The position numbers and the translations under genes are program-made. 46,595 bases of DNA from Bacillus sp. AFS029637 (GTDB lineage: Bacteria > Bacillota > Bacilli > Bacillales > Bacillaceae_G): assembly GCF_002584985.1 (NCBI RefSeq), contig NZ_NUPZ01000007.1, forward strand, positions 1-46,595, given 5' to 3'. The notes beneath the pieces were generated by a model. It made no database searches. It was not told where the DNA came from and was given only the letters and a program-made list of their open reading frames with translations. This document shows, piece after piece, positions 35,147 to 44,959 of the stretch (the stretch's first letter is position 1; the number at the start of each line of letters is the position of its first letter).

Positions 35147-36210
35147 TATCGTCCTCTCCCTACTAGTGCTTGCTCTTCCATTTCTTGCATAACCGCCTTC
35201 GTAAATGAAGTTGTCGTCTCATCTCCCCCGATATCTGCTGTACATTTTCCTGATTTAAGAACTGCAGAAATTGCCTCCTCAATCGCATACCCTTCTCGCG
35301 TTAATCCAAATGATTGCCCAAGCATCATTGCAACAGAACGCATCATCGCAATTGGATTTGCTTTATTTTTCCCAGCAATATCCGGTGCTGATCCGTGAAT
35401 AGGCTCGTATAATGAAGGGCCATTTTCAGCATGACTTGCTGATGGTAACATCCCTAGTGATCCAGCTAATACAGAAGCTTCATCACTTAAAATATCACCA
35501 AATAAATTTTCGGTTACAATTACATCAAAACGTCCAGGATTACGAATTAACTCCATAGCAGCTGCATCTACTAAAATATGCTCTAATTCAACATGAGGAT
35601 AACGAAGAGCTACTTCTTCCGTAACAGTTCTCCATAATTTACTAGATTCTAAAACATTCGCCTTATCAATAGACGTTACTTTTTTCTCTCTCTTACTCGC
35701 TAATTGAAAAGCATAAGAAACGATACGTTCAATTTCATGGCGATGATACGTAAGTGTATCTGTTGCTACTTCGTCCGTTCGTTCTTTCGGATAAGAAAAA
35801 TAAATACCACCTGTTAATTCACGAACGACAACGAAATCAATTTCGTCAGCATTTTTTAATGGCGATAAATGTGCAGTTGCGCTTTCTACCGTTACAGGTC
35901 GAACATTCGCAAATACACCAAGTCCTTTTCTTAAAGCTAATAATCCTTTCTCCGGCCTTTCTTTCGCACTATCCCAACGAGGTCCACCAACTGCTCCAAG
36001 TAAAACCGCATCACTCGCTAAACAGGCGGCAAGCGTCCGCTGTGGTAGTGGCTGACCGGTCAAATCGATAGCAGCACCGCCAAAGTACTCCTCTTGCAAA
36101 TGAAATTGATGTCCATATAGCCTTTCTACCATATGCAATACTGCCTTCGCACTTTCCATAATTTCCGGACCAACACCATCACCAGCTAAACAAACAATAC
36201 GTTTTTTCAA
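35146..36210 (-). CDS. leuB: 3-isopropylmalate dehydrogenase
   Basis: The 354-residue NAD-dependent enzyme oxidises 3-isopropylmalate to the leucine precursor 2-ketoisocaproate. Blocks: [42 protein letters not shown], the Mg site in [20 protein letters not shown], and [18 protein letters not shown]. The start is TTG 36210 with AAAAGGAG eight bases ahead; the frame is open further up but without a site. The gap to leuA (77 bases) holds a possible CodY box. Confidence 0.95.
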   Translation of the reverse strand: MKKRIVCLAGDGVGPEIMESAKAVLHMVERLYGHQFHLQEEYFGGAAIDLTGQPLPQRTLAACLASDAVLLGAVGGPRWDSAKERPEKGLLALRKGLGVFANVRPVTVESATAHLSPLKNADEIDFVVVRELTGGIYFSYPKERTDEVATDTLTYHRHEIERIVSYAFQLASKREKKVTSIDKANVLESSKLWRTVTEEVALRYPHVELEHILVDAAAMELIRNPGRFDVIVTENLFGDILSDEASVLAGSLGMLPSASHAENGPSLYEPIHGSAPDIAGKNKANPIAMMRSVAMMLGQSFGLTREGYAIEEAISAVLKSGKCTADIGGDETTTSFTKAVMQEMEEQALVGRGR

Positions 36211-36231
36211 TGTAAACACTCCTTTTAACTG

Positions 36232-36246
36232 AATTTTCAGAACTTT
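36232..36246 (+). promoter_or_regulatory. Possible internal CodY box between leuA and leuB
   Basis: AATTTTCAGAACTTT matches the CodY consensus AATTTTCWGAAAATT at 13 of 15 positions. CodY binding inside the ilv-leu operon could act as a roadblock, but in AT-rich DNA this match is only suggestive. Confidence 0.35.
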
Positions 36247-36287
36247 AATTTGATAGATGAGGAAAGTTCCCCTCACCTATCAAACAC

Positions 36288-37808
36288 TTACTTTACAAGT
36301 GATATATAAGATTTTAATTTCCCTGCTGCATGGACATAAGCTCTCGCCGACGCTTCCAATACGTCTTGTGCAACTCCAAAACCTGATACTTGATGAGTTC
36401 CTTCTTTTAATTCAACATGAACATGAGCCAGTGCGTCTTGACCTTGTGTAATAGATTGTATGCGATAATCCGCCAATTCACATTCTAACCCTAAAATTCT
36501 TTGGATTGCATTATAAATTGCCTCAATACTACCAGAACCAGTAGCTGCATCTTCGTATACATTTCCTTCCTCATCTTTTAGTACGACTGTCGCGCATTGT
36601 GTACTATTTGAGACGAAATGTACTTGCAATTGTTTAATGTTATATTGCTGCGCCGCAAATGCTGTTTCACCAAGCATAAGTGCACGTAAATCTTCTTCCG
36701 TAATTTCCTTTTTGCGATCTGCTAATGTTTTAAATGCTTCAAATACCGTATCGCGCTCTTCATTTGTAAACTCATAACCAAGTTCTTTCATTTTTTCCGT
36801 AAACGCATGACGCCCAGAATGTTTACCAAGTACAAATAAGTTTTGAGATTCTCCTATAAGTGACGGCTCAATAATTTCATATGTCGTTACTTCCTTTAAA
36901 ACACCATCTTGATGAATACCTGATTCGTGAGCAAATGCGTTCGCTCCAACGATTGCTTTATTTTTCGGTACAACCATACCTGTTAAACGACTTACTAACG
37001 TACTCGTCGATTTAATTTCTTTTAGTGTCATAGAAGACTCCGCTTTATAGAAATCTTTTCTAATATGAAGAGCAACTGCGACCTCTTCTAGCGCCGCATT
37101 CCCTGCTCTTTCTCCAATTCCGTTAATTGTTCCTTCTACTTGCAATGCTCCACCTTCAACCGCAGCTAACGAATTTGCTACCGCCATTCCAAGATCATCA
37201 TGACAATGACAAGAGAAAATTGCTTTTTCATAGGACGGAACAGATTCTTGTAAATATTTAAATAGAGAATAGTATTCTTCTGGATTCGTATATCCCACTG
37301 TATCTGGAATATTGATTACATTCGCTCCTGCTCCAATTGCAACTTCTACTGCTTCAGCTAAAAATGCTCTTGAAGTTCTTGTCGCATCTTCTGCTGAAAA
37401 TTGTACAGTTGGAAATAATGATTTCCCAAGCGTAACCGAGCGATAAATGGTATCTAACACATCTTCTTTCGACATACAAAGTTTATACTTCATATGAATA
37501 TCACTCGTAGCTAAAAATACGTGTAGACGAGGAGATACAGCACCTTTCACAGCTTCATATGCTCTTCGAATATCACTTTCTTTCGCTCTAGCTAAACTCA
37601 TAACTGTAGCATTTTGAATAGTATTCGCAATTCGTTTTACTGACTGAAAATCTCCTTCAGAAGCTGCTGCGAATCCGGCCTCCATTACATTAATACCAAG
37701 TCTCTCTAGTTGCCTTGCAATCTGTAATTTCTCTTGTTCATTTAAATTAACTCCTGGTGATTGTTCGCCATCACGAAGCGTCGTATCCATGAACAAAATC
37801 TGCTTCAT
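36288..37808 (-). CDS. leuA: 2-isopropylmalate synthase
   Basis: The 506-residue enzyme condenses acetyl-CoA with 2-ketoisovalerate, the committed step to leucine. The catalytic barrel has [20 protein letters not shown] and the metal histidines in [39 protein letters not shown] follows, and the C-terminal regulatory domain (about 385-506) is present, so leucine feedback is expected. It follows ilvC by one base. Confidence 0.96.
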   Translation of the reverse strand: MKQILFMDTTLRDGEQSPGVNLNEQEKLQIARQLERLGINVMEAGFAAASEGDFQSVKRIANTIQNATVMSLARAKESDIRRAYEAVKGAVSPRLHVFLATSDIHMKYKLCMSKEDVLDTIYRSVTLGKSLFPTVQFSAEDATRTSRAFLAEAVEVAIGAGANVINIPDTVGYTNPEEYYSLFKYLQESVPSYEKAIFSCHCHDDLGMAVANSLAAVEGGALQVEGTINGIGERAGNAALEEVAVALHIRKDFYKAESSMTLKEIKSTSTLVSRLTGMVVPKNKAIVGANAFAHESGIHQDGVLKEVTTYEIIEPSLIGESQNLFVLGKHSGRHAFTEKMKELGYEFTNEERDTVFEAFKTLADRKKEITEEDLRALMLGETAFAAQQYNIKQLQVHFVSNSTQCATVVLKDEEGNVYEDAATGSGSIEAIYNAIQRILGLECELADYRIQSITQGQDALAHVHVELKEGTHQVSGFGVAQDVLEASARAYVHAAGKLKSYISLVK

Positions 37809-37809
37809 A

Positions 37810-38832
<1,023 letters not shown>

Positions 38833-38846
38833 CTATATTTAAATGA

Positions 38847-39356
38847 TTATTGAATTAACATAACTTGCTTATCTTGTTTTTTCATACTACGTGTAAAGGC
38901 TGTTACACCTGTTCTAGCAATTTCTTTCAAACCGTATGGTCGAAGTAATTCAATTAAAGCTTCTACTTTATCCTGTGTACCTGTTACTTGCACAACTATG
39001 GAATCCTTCCCAACATCTATTACAGTGGCTCGAAATGGTTCAATTAAGCTATATAATTCCGCCCTTGCTACAGAAGTTGCTACTTTAATAAGAGCAAGCT
39101 CTCTAGCAATCATCGCTTCTTCTGTAATATCTGATACTTTCAGAACATCGATTTGCTTATGCAGTTGTTTAATTAACTGCTCAACTTGCTGTTCACTTTC
39201 AACATGTACAACAATTGTCATCCGCGAAATGTCCGACGATTCCGTATGCCCTACTGAAATACTTTCAATATTAAAATGCCTTCTTGTCATAACACCTGTA
39301 ATTCGGTTTAACACACCACTTTGATTTCGGACTGTCGCTGTAACAATTCTCTTCAC
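38847..39356 (-). CDS. ilvN: Acetolactate synthase, small regulatory subunit
   Basis: The 169-residue subunit begins with an ACT domain ([20 protein letters not shown], then [20 protein letters not shown]) that binds valine or another branched-chain amino acid. The C-terminal part ([20 protein letters not shown] onward) activates the large subunit. It overlaps ilvB by four bases. It is also called ilvH in Bacillus. Confidence 0.94.
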   Translation of the reverse strand: MKRIVTATVRNQSGVLNRITGVMTRRHFNIESISVGHTESSDISRMTIVVHVESEQQVEQLIKQLHKQIDVLKVSDITEEAMIARELALIKVATSVARAELYSLIEPFRATVIDVGKDSIVVQVTGTQDKVEALIELLRPYGLKEIARTGVTAFTRSMKKQDKQVMLIQ

Positions 39357-41053
39357 CTTTTTTCCACTCCCTCCATTTGGTGAACACCTTTCCCTGGTGC
39401 AACCATTGGCATAACCTTCTCAGATTGAAGTACACGGCAATCAATTACGACTGGTTCTTGTAATGCAATCGCATGTTTCAATTGCTTCTTTGCAAGAAGT
39501 GGATCATCAATACGAACCCCTTTTATACCATACGCATTCGCAAGAGCGACGAAATCTGGTTGACATGGCAATAAAGAATGTGAATACCTTTGATTATAAA
39601 ACTCATCTTGCCACTGCCTTACCATTCCTAAAGCTTCATTATTTAAAATAAACACTTTAACCGGCAAAGAATGTTCTTTTAATACACTTAATTCTTGCAA
39701 TGTCATTTGAAATCCAGCATCACCGACAATTGCAATAACTAGTTCATCAGGCTTTGCAATTTGTGCACCAATTGCTGCTGGAAATCCAAACCCCATCGTT
39801 CCTAATCCTCCAGAAGTTACCCATTTATCTGGATCTTTCAACAGATAATATTGCGCTGCCCACATTTGATGTTGCCCAACGTCTGTTGTTACAATCGCTT
39901 CTCCTTTCGTAATTTCATATAACATATCAATCGCATATTGAGGTTTAATACTTTCAGAATTCCGCTTGTAAGATAATGGATATTCTTCTTTTCTACTCTT
40001 TAATAAAGAAAGCCATTCATGATGATTTTCTTTTTCTCTTTCTGACTGAAGTAATACTTCCAGCGCCCGCTTAGCACTTGCAACAATAGGAATTTCAGTC
40101 GGCACATTTTTCCCTATTTCTGCTGGATCAATATCGATATGTGCGACAGTCGCCTCTTTAGCAAAATAAGCTAAATTTCCAGTAAGACGATCATCAAATC
40201 TTGCACCTATATTAATCAATAAGTCACATTCATATAACGCCATATTCGCTGTGTAAGAACCATGCATTCCTCCCATTCCTAAAAATAGTTCATCATCTGG
40301 TGGAAAACCACCAAGACCAAGTAATGTATGCACAACAGGAATTTCATATTTCCGAGCAAAACTTGTTAATTCTTTTGAGGATTTCGCATGCAATACACCT
40401 GCTCCAGCTAAAATTAACGGCTTTTTTGCAACCTTAATTGCTTGTAATAATTTGTTTACTTGAAGTAAGTTCGGTTCATAATTAGGATTGTAACCTGGCA
40501 AATCCATTTGTACGTCATTACATCGTTCCCCTTGCTCTACTACCATATCTTTCGGAAGGTCAATAACGACTGGGCCTGGTCGTCCTGTTCTAGCAATATG
40601 AAATGCTTCTTTAATAATTCGAGGTAAGTCGGATGCTTTTCGTACTTGGTAATTATGTTTTGTCACCGGCATCGTAAGCCCCATAATATCTGCTTCTTGG
40701 AAAGCATCACTTCCAATTAACGTTGTTGCTACTTGCCCTGTAAATACTACAAGTGGCAAGGAATCGATCATTGCGTCAGCTAAACCGGTAATAACATTTG
40801 TAGCACCAGGCCCGCTCGTTGCAATGACAACTCCTGGATTTCCAGTAATTCTGGCATATCCTTCAGCAGCATGAATCGCACCTTGCTCATGCCTCGTTAA
40901 AATATGCGGAATTTCACAGTCATAAATTGCATCATATAAAGGTAAAACCGCACCTCCTGGATAACCGAAAATCACTTCTACTCCTTCCTTTTCAAGCGCT
41001 TCTAACAATAGCTGTGCACCAGTTGCTAGTTTCTCTTCCGTTTTTGAAGACAT
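39353..41053 (-). CDS. ilvB: Acetolactate synthase, large catalytic subunit
   Basis: The 566-residue thiamin-diphosphate enzyme makes acetolactate from two pyruvates. The N-terminal domain has [20 protein letters not shown] with the catalytic glutamate in [15 protein letters not shown]-like [14 protein letters not shown], and [20 protein letters not shown]. The TPP motif is [18 protein letters not shown] to [12 protein letters not shown]. Length and order are normal. It is the first gene after the T-box leader. Confidence 0.96.
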   Translation of the reverse strand: MSSKTEEKLATGAQLLLEALEKEGVEVIFGYPGGAVLPLYDAIYDCEIPHILTRHEQGAIHAAEGYARITGNPGVVIATSGPGATNVITGLADAMIDSLPLVVFTGQVATTLIGSDAFQEADIMGLTMPVTKHNYQVRKASDLPRIIKEAFHIARTGRPGPVVIDLPKDMVVEQGERCNDVQMDLPGYNPNYEPNLLQVNKLLQAIKVAKKPLILAGAGVLHAKSSKELTSFARKYEIPVVHTLLGLGGFPPDDELFLGMGGMHGSYTANMALYECDLLINIGARFDDRLTGNLAYFAKEATVAHIDIDPAEIGKNVPTEIPIVASAKRALEVLLQSEREKENHHEWLSLLKSRKEEYPLSYKRNSESIKPQYAIDMLYEITKGEAIVTTDVGQHQMWAAQYYLLKDPDKWVTSGGLGTMGFGFPAAIGAQIAKPDELVIAIVGDAGFQMTLQELSVLKEHSLPVKVFILNNEALGMVRQWQDEFYNQRYSHSLLPCQPDFVALANAYGIKGVRIDDPLLAKKQLKHAIALQEPVVIDCRVLQSEKVMPMVAPGKGVHQMEGVEKR

Positions 41054-41090
41054 TTTTCTTATAAGCCCCCTTTTTCACACTTTTATACAA

Positions 41091-41342
41091 TAAAAAAATC
41101 CTACGTCCACACTCCAGCTATGTGCTGAAGGGACGAAAGATTTCGCGGTACCACCCTTCTTTGCAAGAATACTCTTGCCTCAGTGACTCGGGATGAGTCT
41201 AGCTAATAACGGAGCTACCGTCTAAGCCTAGACAAACGCTTCAGCTTAGCACTCAAGGGCGATGTTCGTCGACGTGAACCATCGGTTTTCAGCAACCACC
41301 GACTCTCTGTGAGGCTTCACAATCAACTACTCCTCCCTATCA
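41091..41342 (-). promoter_or_regulatory. T-box riboswitch, specifier ATC (Ile), ahead of ilvB
   Basis: On the minus strand Stem I begins AGGGAGGAGTA and closes with CGCCCT. The specifier loop is GAAC-ATC-G, codon ATC at 41261-41263. CACAGAGAGTCGGTGG is the apical part. The T-box core AGGGTGGTACCGCG (41144-41157) fits the consensus exactly; its TGGT bulge pairs with discriminator A of tRNA-Ile. The terminator combines CGTCC / GGACG and CTTCAGC / GCTGGAG with T7. Uncharged tRNA-Ile should allow ilvB-leuD transcription. The T-box lies between ilvE and ilvB with no clear promoter of its own. Confidence 0.96.
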
Positions 41343-41368
41343 ACGCTTTCTTATGTTATAAAGAGTTA

Positions 41369-42265
41369 TTATCCAACTTTATTTTCTTCGTAAATTTTCT
41401 CTCCATCTGCTACAACTAACTTTCGGAATTCTTCTAATAGGCGATTCGTATGTGGACCCGTTTGCCCTAAACCAATCGTTCTACCATCTACTGTCGTAAC
41501 AGCAATTACTTCAGCAGCCGTTCCTGTTAAAAAGACTTCATCAGCTACATATACATCATGTCTTGTAAATAACTCTTCTCTAACGTCATATCCAAGTTTT
41601 TCACCGATTTCTAAAATCGCATTTCGAGTAATACCTTCTAACGCTCCAGCAGAACTTGGTGGTGTAATTAATTTATTTCCTTTTACAATAAATACGTTAT
41701 CTCCTGATCCTTCAGCTACGTACCCTTGATCATTTAACATAAGTGCTTCTTGCACGCCAGCTAATTTCGCTTCGATGCGAACTAAAATATTATTTAAGTA
41801 ATTTAAAGATTTTACTTGAGGTGATAAAACATCTGGACGATTTCGGCGCGTTGCAACTGTTACGACCGGAATCCCTTTTTCGTAATATTCTTGTGGAAAT
41901 AAAGATAATTGTTCTGCGATTACTACTACATTTGGTTTCTTACAAGAATCAGGATCTAATCCAAGATTCCCAGATCCTCTTGATACAACGAGGCGGATAT
42001 ATCCATTAGATAGTTTGTTTTGTCGAATCGTTTCAACAACGATTTTCGTTGCTTCTTCTAACGTATATGGGATTTCTAACATGATGGATTTCGCTGATTC
42101 ATATAACCGGACAAGATGTTCTCTCAAACGGAAAACATTACCGCTATATACCCTAATTCCTTCGAACACTCCATCGCCATATAAATAACCATGATCATAT
42201 ACTGAAACTTTTGCTTCGTCTTTTGGAACAAATTCTCCATTTAAGAAAATCCATTGCTCGTTCAC
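41369..42265 (-). CDS. ilvE: Branched-chain amino acid aminotransferase
   Basis: The 298-residue fold-type IV PLP enzyme makes or degrades Ile, Leu and Val by transamination. Blocks: VYDHGYLYGDGVFEGIRVY, RLVVSRGSGNLGLDP, the PLP lysine K152 in SPQVKSLNYLNNILVRIEA, and AEGSGDNVFIVK. The start is GTG 42265 with AGGGGGC about ten bases ahead. It is the first gene of the operon but stands upstream of the T-box, so it escapes isoleucine-tRNA control and should answer mainly to the promoter and CodY. Confidence 0.95.
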   Translation of the reverse strand: MNEQWIFLNGEFVPKDEAKVSVYDHGYLYGDGVFEGIRVYSGNVFRLREHLVRLYESAKSIMLEIPYTLEEATKIVVETIRQNKLSNGYIRLVVSRGSGNLGLDPDSCKKPNVVVIAEQLSLFPQEYYEKGIPVVTVATRRNRPDVLSPQVKSLNYLNNILVRIEAKLAGVQEALMLNDQGYVAEGSGDNVFIVKGNKLITPPSSAGALEGITRNAILEIGEKLGYDVREELFTRHDVYVADEVFLTGTAAEVIAVTTVDGRTIGLGQTGPHTNRLLEEFRKLVVADGEKIYEENKVG

Positions 42266-42308
42266 TGGAAAGCGCCCCCTATGTTCTATGAATTTTTTAT
42301 TGTTTCCT

Positions 42309-42336
42309 AGTTTACTCTCCTTTCCAAATAAATCAA
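42309..42336 (-). promoter_or_regulatory. Candidate SigA promoter of ilvE and the ilv-leu operon
   Basis: TTGATT (42331-42336) and TAAACT (42309-42314) are 16 bases apart on the minus strand, about 45 bases ahead of the ilvE start codon. Confidence 0.55.
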
Positions 42337-42339
42337 GTG

Positions 42340-42354
42340 AATTTTTAGAAAATT
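42340..42354 (+). promoter_or_regulatory. CodY box next to the ilvE promoter
   Basis: AATTTTTAGAAAATT differs from the CodY consensus AATTTTCWGAAAATT at one position and is palindromic, so it reads equally on both strands. It lies four bases upstream of the -35 box, a place where CodY with GTP and branched-chain amino acids would repress. CodY control of ilv-leu is established in Bacillus. Confidence 0.72.
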
Positions 42355-42681
42355 TATAATTTTTATTCGTACGTACATCTTTGATTATATTGATTTAACA
42401 ACATTGTTAACGGTTACAAAAAGTCAAAAAAATTTTTTCGCCAATTTTCACTAAAAAAAATATTTGTGTAAAAGAAGGAATTTCGTCAATTAATACGAAT
42501 CTATTGTATTCAATAAACGGACATCCGATTTTACAAATTCGGGAATATATAACGAATTTTGCTGAAAAAGGGGGAAAATAAAAAAAGGAACACTGTTTAA
42601 AAATAACATTCATATTTTTCATTCCGGAATCATAATCCTATTTTTAAAAAACAATTTGTCAAAATGAAGGAGGAAATAAAT
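42355..42681. other. Intergenic region between divergent ilvE and a small gene
   Basis: A very AT-rich stretch of about 330 bases. I see no convincing promoter for the plus-strand gene, no gene and no riboswitch; a minus-strand open frame at 42407-42622 has no ribosome site. Confidence 0.5.
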
Positions 42682-42921
42682 ATGGCGTGTGTACAAATTA
42701 AAGGAACAAGACAAGAGGTAGTAGAAATGCTACAACTATTCGATCTAATGGATACGAAAGGTTTTTGTAAATTCAATAATTATGTAGAGGTAGAACCAAA
42801 TACGAAAGAACAAAATAACTTCATTGCTTCAATCGACATTCATTCAAATACTCCTTCTGCCCAAGATACATTAAACGATCAATTCGTTAGTCAAATGCTT
42901 ACTGGCGTGTATAACGATTAA
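42682..42921 (+). CDS. Small cytosolic protein, 79 aa, possibly DUF3970
   Basis: It starts MACVQIKGTRQEVVEMLQLF, with a short strand-helix-strand pattern and an acidic, Asn-rich second half (VEVEPNTKEQNNFIASIDIH). No signal or membrane segment. GAAGGAGG lies eight bases before ATG 42682, which fixes the start. It resembles small Bacillus proteins of the DUF3970 type, but I am not sure. YkuS follows 86 bases later and may share its transcript. Function unknown. Confidence 0.65.
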   Translation: MACVQIKGTRQEVVEMLQLFDLMDTKGFCKFNNYVEVEPNTKEQNNFIASIDIHSNTPSAQDTLNDQFVSQMLTGVYND

Positions 42922-43007
42922 ATAAACATATACTTCCTACCATCTTTCCATAAATATATGCGATGGACTTGCGCATACTAGCAACTAGATGGTAGGAGGT
43001 GAGAATT

Positions 43008-43247
43008 ATGGCTAGAATTGGCGTTGAAAACTCATTAACAGATGTTCAACAAGCTCTTCAGCAACAGGGACATGAAGTCGTTACACTTAACTCAGAACAT
43101 GATGCACAAGGGTGCGATTGTTGTGTTGTAACTGGGCAAGATTCTAATATGATGGGTATTGCAGATGCATCAATAAAAGGATCAGTAATTACAGCCCATG
43201 GTTTAACAACTGATGAAATTTGTCAACAAGTTGACAACCGCACTTAA
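43008..43247 (+). CDS. ykuS: UPF0180 protein YkuS
   Basis: A 79-residue protein with the UPF0180 pattern: [40 protein letters not shown], and a second half [36 protein letters not shown] cysteine group is kept. GGTAGGAGGTGA precedes ATG 43008. A strong terminator follows. The family is common in Bacillus and has no known activity. Confidence 0.85.
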   Translation: MARIGVENSLTDVQQALQQQGHEVVTLNSEHDAQGCDCCVVTGQDSNMMGIADASIKGSVITAHGLTTDEICQQVDNRT

Positions 43248-43253
43248 AAAATG

Positions 43254-43290
43254 AAAGAGGACTCCTTTTAAAAAGGAGTCCTCTTTTTTA
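43254..43290 (+). terminator. Intrinsic terminator after ykuS
   Basis: AAAGAGGACTCCTTTT and AAAAGGAGTCCTCTTT make a long, nearly perfect palindrome followed by T-rich sequence. The symmetry would allow use from both sides. Confidence 0.9.
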
Positions 43291-43299
43291 TATTCACCT

Positions 43300-43571
43300 A
43301 ACGGGAAAGTAACATATACTGGATGAAAGCCCTACCTCTCTCTCATCATTACGGCTCCACTGACCGCTCCTTGATTCACTAGTATACATATAAATCTTAC
43401 AAATACAATTTATAGGGTTTGTTCACAAAAGTTGTTGATAAAATTACCCGATCTTTCGCAAACTTTTCGTATTGTATTCATAAGAGATATTCACTTTACA
43501 CTAGCTGTAACCGAGACACGAATTAATATTATAACACCAATACCGAAACACGTCAATATTTTTTGCAAATT
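43300..43571. other. Gene-poor stretch with a GC-richer structured block
   Basis: Bases about 43300-43395 are less AT-rich than their surroundings and hold pairing blocks on the minus strand (GATGAGAGAG with CTTTCATC; CGGTCAGTGGAGCCG). They begin close to a CCTAACGGG that resembles the end of the bcr-like repeats. It may be a diverged interspersed repeat. The rest (43396-43571) shows nothing I can name. Confidence 0.35.
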
Positions 43572-43601
43572 AAAAACAGACAGTAACGGTTTGTCTGTTT
43601 T
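43572..43601 (-). terminator. Terminator after the 29-residue membrane peptide gene
   Basis: AAAACAGACA pairs with TGTCTGTTTT around a nine-base loop, followed on the minus strand by TTTTAATTT. It overlaps the stop codon at 43600. Confidence 0.85.
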
Positions 43602-43689
43602 AGAACGGAGCTTTTTCTTTTATTACATATACAACAAAGCCGCTTACTAACATAAATAAGCCAACTACTAAGTTTTTGATATTAATCAT
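43600..43689 (-). CDS. Very small membrane protein, 29 aa
   Basis: The minus strand has GGGAGAGG, five bases, then ATG at 43689 and 29 codons ending in TAA inside a good terminator. The peptide begins MINIKNLVVGLFMLVSGFVV and ends in a basic tail, YVIKEKAPF. So it has one membrane span with a positive C-terminal side. I do not recognise a family. Ribosome site, exact fit between promoter and terminator, and the amphipathic plan argue for a real gene. It may act as a small regulator of a membrane complex; this is conjecture. Confidence 0.65.
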   Translation of the reverse strand: MINIKNLVVGLFMLVSGFVVYVIKEKAPF

Positions 43690-43767
43690 AAATTCCTCTC
43701 CCTTATTTCACACATCATATATATTTACATGTCAATTATTCCGATCATCTTAAAGCGCACTTTTTCT

Positions 43768-43795
43768 AATATATCATAATTCCTAAAAAATGCAA
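43768..43795 (-). promoter_or_regulatory. Candidate promoter of the 29-residue gene
   Basis: TTGCAT (43790-43795) and TATATT (43768-43773) on the minus strand are 16 bases apart, in the space after gerW. The gene starts about 79 bases downstream. Confidence 0.45.
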
Positions 43796-43803
43796 GTTCA
43801 CTT

Positions 43804-44205
43804 TTAGCGACCATTTACAAATTTATCCACAGTGCTCGGTACAGTATTTAAAGCTTTTTCAATTAAATGTGTACTACTATTGAGATGCAATACTTGTACA
43901 CCGTTAGAACCAACCACTAAAAAAGCAACTGGGCTAATAGAAACCCCAGCCCCACTCCCGCCTCCAAATGGATGCCCTTGCTTGTTCTCTTTATGTTGAC
44001 CTTGTCCACTATTATGTTTTTCGAAAGTAAAATCCCCTTTAAAGTCACTTCCACCAGCACCAAAACCAAAAGCAACTTGAGATACTGTTAATACTACATT
44101 TCCGTCAGCTGTTGAAACCGGACTTCCAACAATCGTATTTACATCTACCATCTCTTTTAAATTTGTCATTGCTGTTTTCATTAAATTTTCAATTGGATGT
44201 TCCAT
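43804..44205 (-). CDS. ytfJ: GerW-family sporulation protein (YtfJ-like)
   Basis: The 133-residue form begins MEHPIENLMKTAMTNLKEMV, as YtfJ proteins do. DVNTIVGSPVSTADGNVVLT, VAFGFGAGGSDF, a glycine-rich linker (GHPFGGGSGAGVSISPVAFL) and VGSNGVQVLHL follow. The family is made in the forespore and affects germination in B. subtilis. An in-frame ATG at 44265 would add 20 residues (MTSSILESIKKNNEERVQYI) with a weak AGGA site; AAAGGGTG stands before 44205, and family alignment supports the shorter form. Either start is possible. It shows the host is a spore former. Confidence 0.85.
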   Translation of the reverse strand: MEHPIENLMKTAMTNLKEMVDVNTIVGSPVSTADGNVVLTVSQVAFGFGAGGSDFKGDFTFEKHNSGQGQHKENKQGHPFGGGSGAGVSISPVAFLVVGSNGVQVLHLNSSTHLIEKALNTVPSTVDKFVNGR

Positions 44206-44333
44206 TATGTACTGCACCCTTTCCTCATTATTCTTTTTTATACTTTCCAAAATAGAGGAAGTCATACTAACTTTTCCTATTTCAAAAAAACAAATTCCAT
44301 CTTCTAAATGAACATTACTCCCTGTACATGCTC

Positions 44334-44500
44334 GGATAAAGTGAAACTTTAATCAGTGGGGATGTTTGGCTTTGTTCATCACCCACTGATTATTAACCCT
44401 CACCAATCGGGCGTTTACAGGCAGCCGGACTCCTGCCTAACTTTTTCTCCCAAATCGAATTATGAGGTCGGAGTCTTACTGCCCGCAAATAACGGGATAA
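44334..44500 (+). repeat. bcr-like interspersed repeat, full-length form
   Basis: It begins TAAAGTGAAACTT (44337-44349) and runs on with TAATCAGTGGGGATG, CATCACCCACTGATTATTAA, CCTCACCAATCGGGCG, TTTACAGGCAGC, CTCCTGCCTAACT and a closing CTGCCCG / CGGG. There are two stem-loops: AATCAGTGGG with CCCACTGATT, and GACTCC with GGAGTC, plus an outer CGGGCG pairing. The arrangement recalls the bcr repeats of the B. cereus group. It lies between ytfJ and the small membrane gene, upstream of the latter. Confidence 0.7.
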
Positions 44501-44556
44501 AAATAAAAAATAAACACATACTACTATTGAACCTTGTTACGAAAGGAGTCATGACT

Positions 44557-44925
44557 TTGACTGAGAAATTTGATGATTATAAAAGAAGAGATAGAATAGA
44601 TAGTGACTATAGTGACTATAGTGAAGAATATGCTGCTGAGGTTGCACCACAGCGTATTGATTACGATGACAAAGATCATAAAGACGATGTAAGGTCATCA
44701 GCTGCTGGATCAACTGCTGGCTTTATCGCTCTTGCCTTATCTATATTATCACTCTTCACATTCCCAACACTATTTGGCCTTGTTTCTGTGTTACTAGGAA
44801 TTTACGCTTATAATCGCGGAGCTACTGTAACTGGTAGTATTGCTGCGATTGTCGGTGGTATTGCTGCACTTATCGCGATTTTATTCCGCGTAGCGCTTAT
44901 CGGTTTATTGTTCTCCCTTTTTTAA
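44557..44925 (+). CDS. Small membrane protein with acidic repeat N-terminus, 122 aa
   Basis: The N-terminal 45 residues are hydrophilic and charged with a repeat DSDYSDYSEEY, encoded by GTGACTATA repeats. Then come two to three membrane segments: STAGFIALALSILSLFTFPT, FGLVSVLLGIYAY, and a long glycine-rich IAAIVGGIAALIAILFRVAL stretch. It resembles DUF4190-like small membrane proteins in plan only. GGAG sits two bases before ATG 44551 but eight before TTG 44557, so I take TTG. A bidirectional terminator follows. Function unknown. Confidence 0.7.
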   Translation: MTEKFDDYKRRDRIDSDYSDYSEEYAAEVAPQRIDYDDKDHKDDVRSSAAGSTAGFIALALSILSLFTFPTLFGLVSVLLGIYAYNRGATVTGSIAAIVGGIAALIAILFRVALIGLLFSLF

Positions 44926-44932
44926 AAAGAAA

Positions 44933-44959
44933 AAGGTATCTCGCTTTTTGCGGGATACC
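44933..44959. terminator. Bidirectional terminator between the small membrane gene and ktrD
   Basis: AAGGTATCTCGC pairs with GCGGGATACCTT around TTTTT. It serves the plus-strand gene ending at 44925 and the minus-strand gene ending at 44960. Confidence 0.82.

Noticed and set aside
42407-42622. Minus-strand open frame in the ilvE upstream gap
   Set aside because: AT-rich with no ribosome site; its translation looks like random Phe/Ile-rich sequence.
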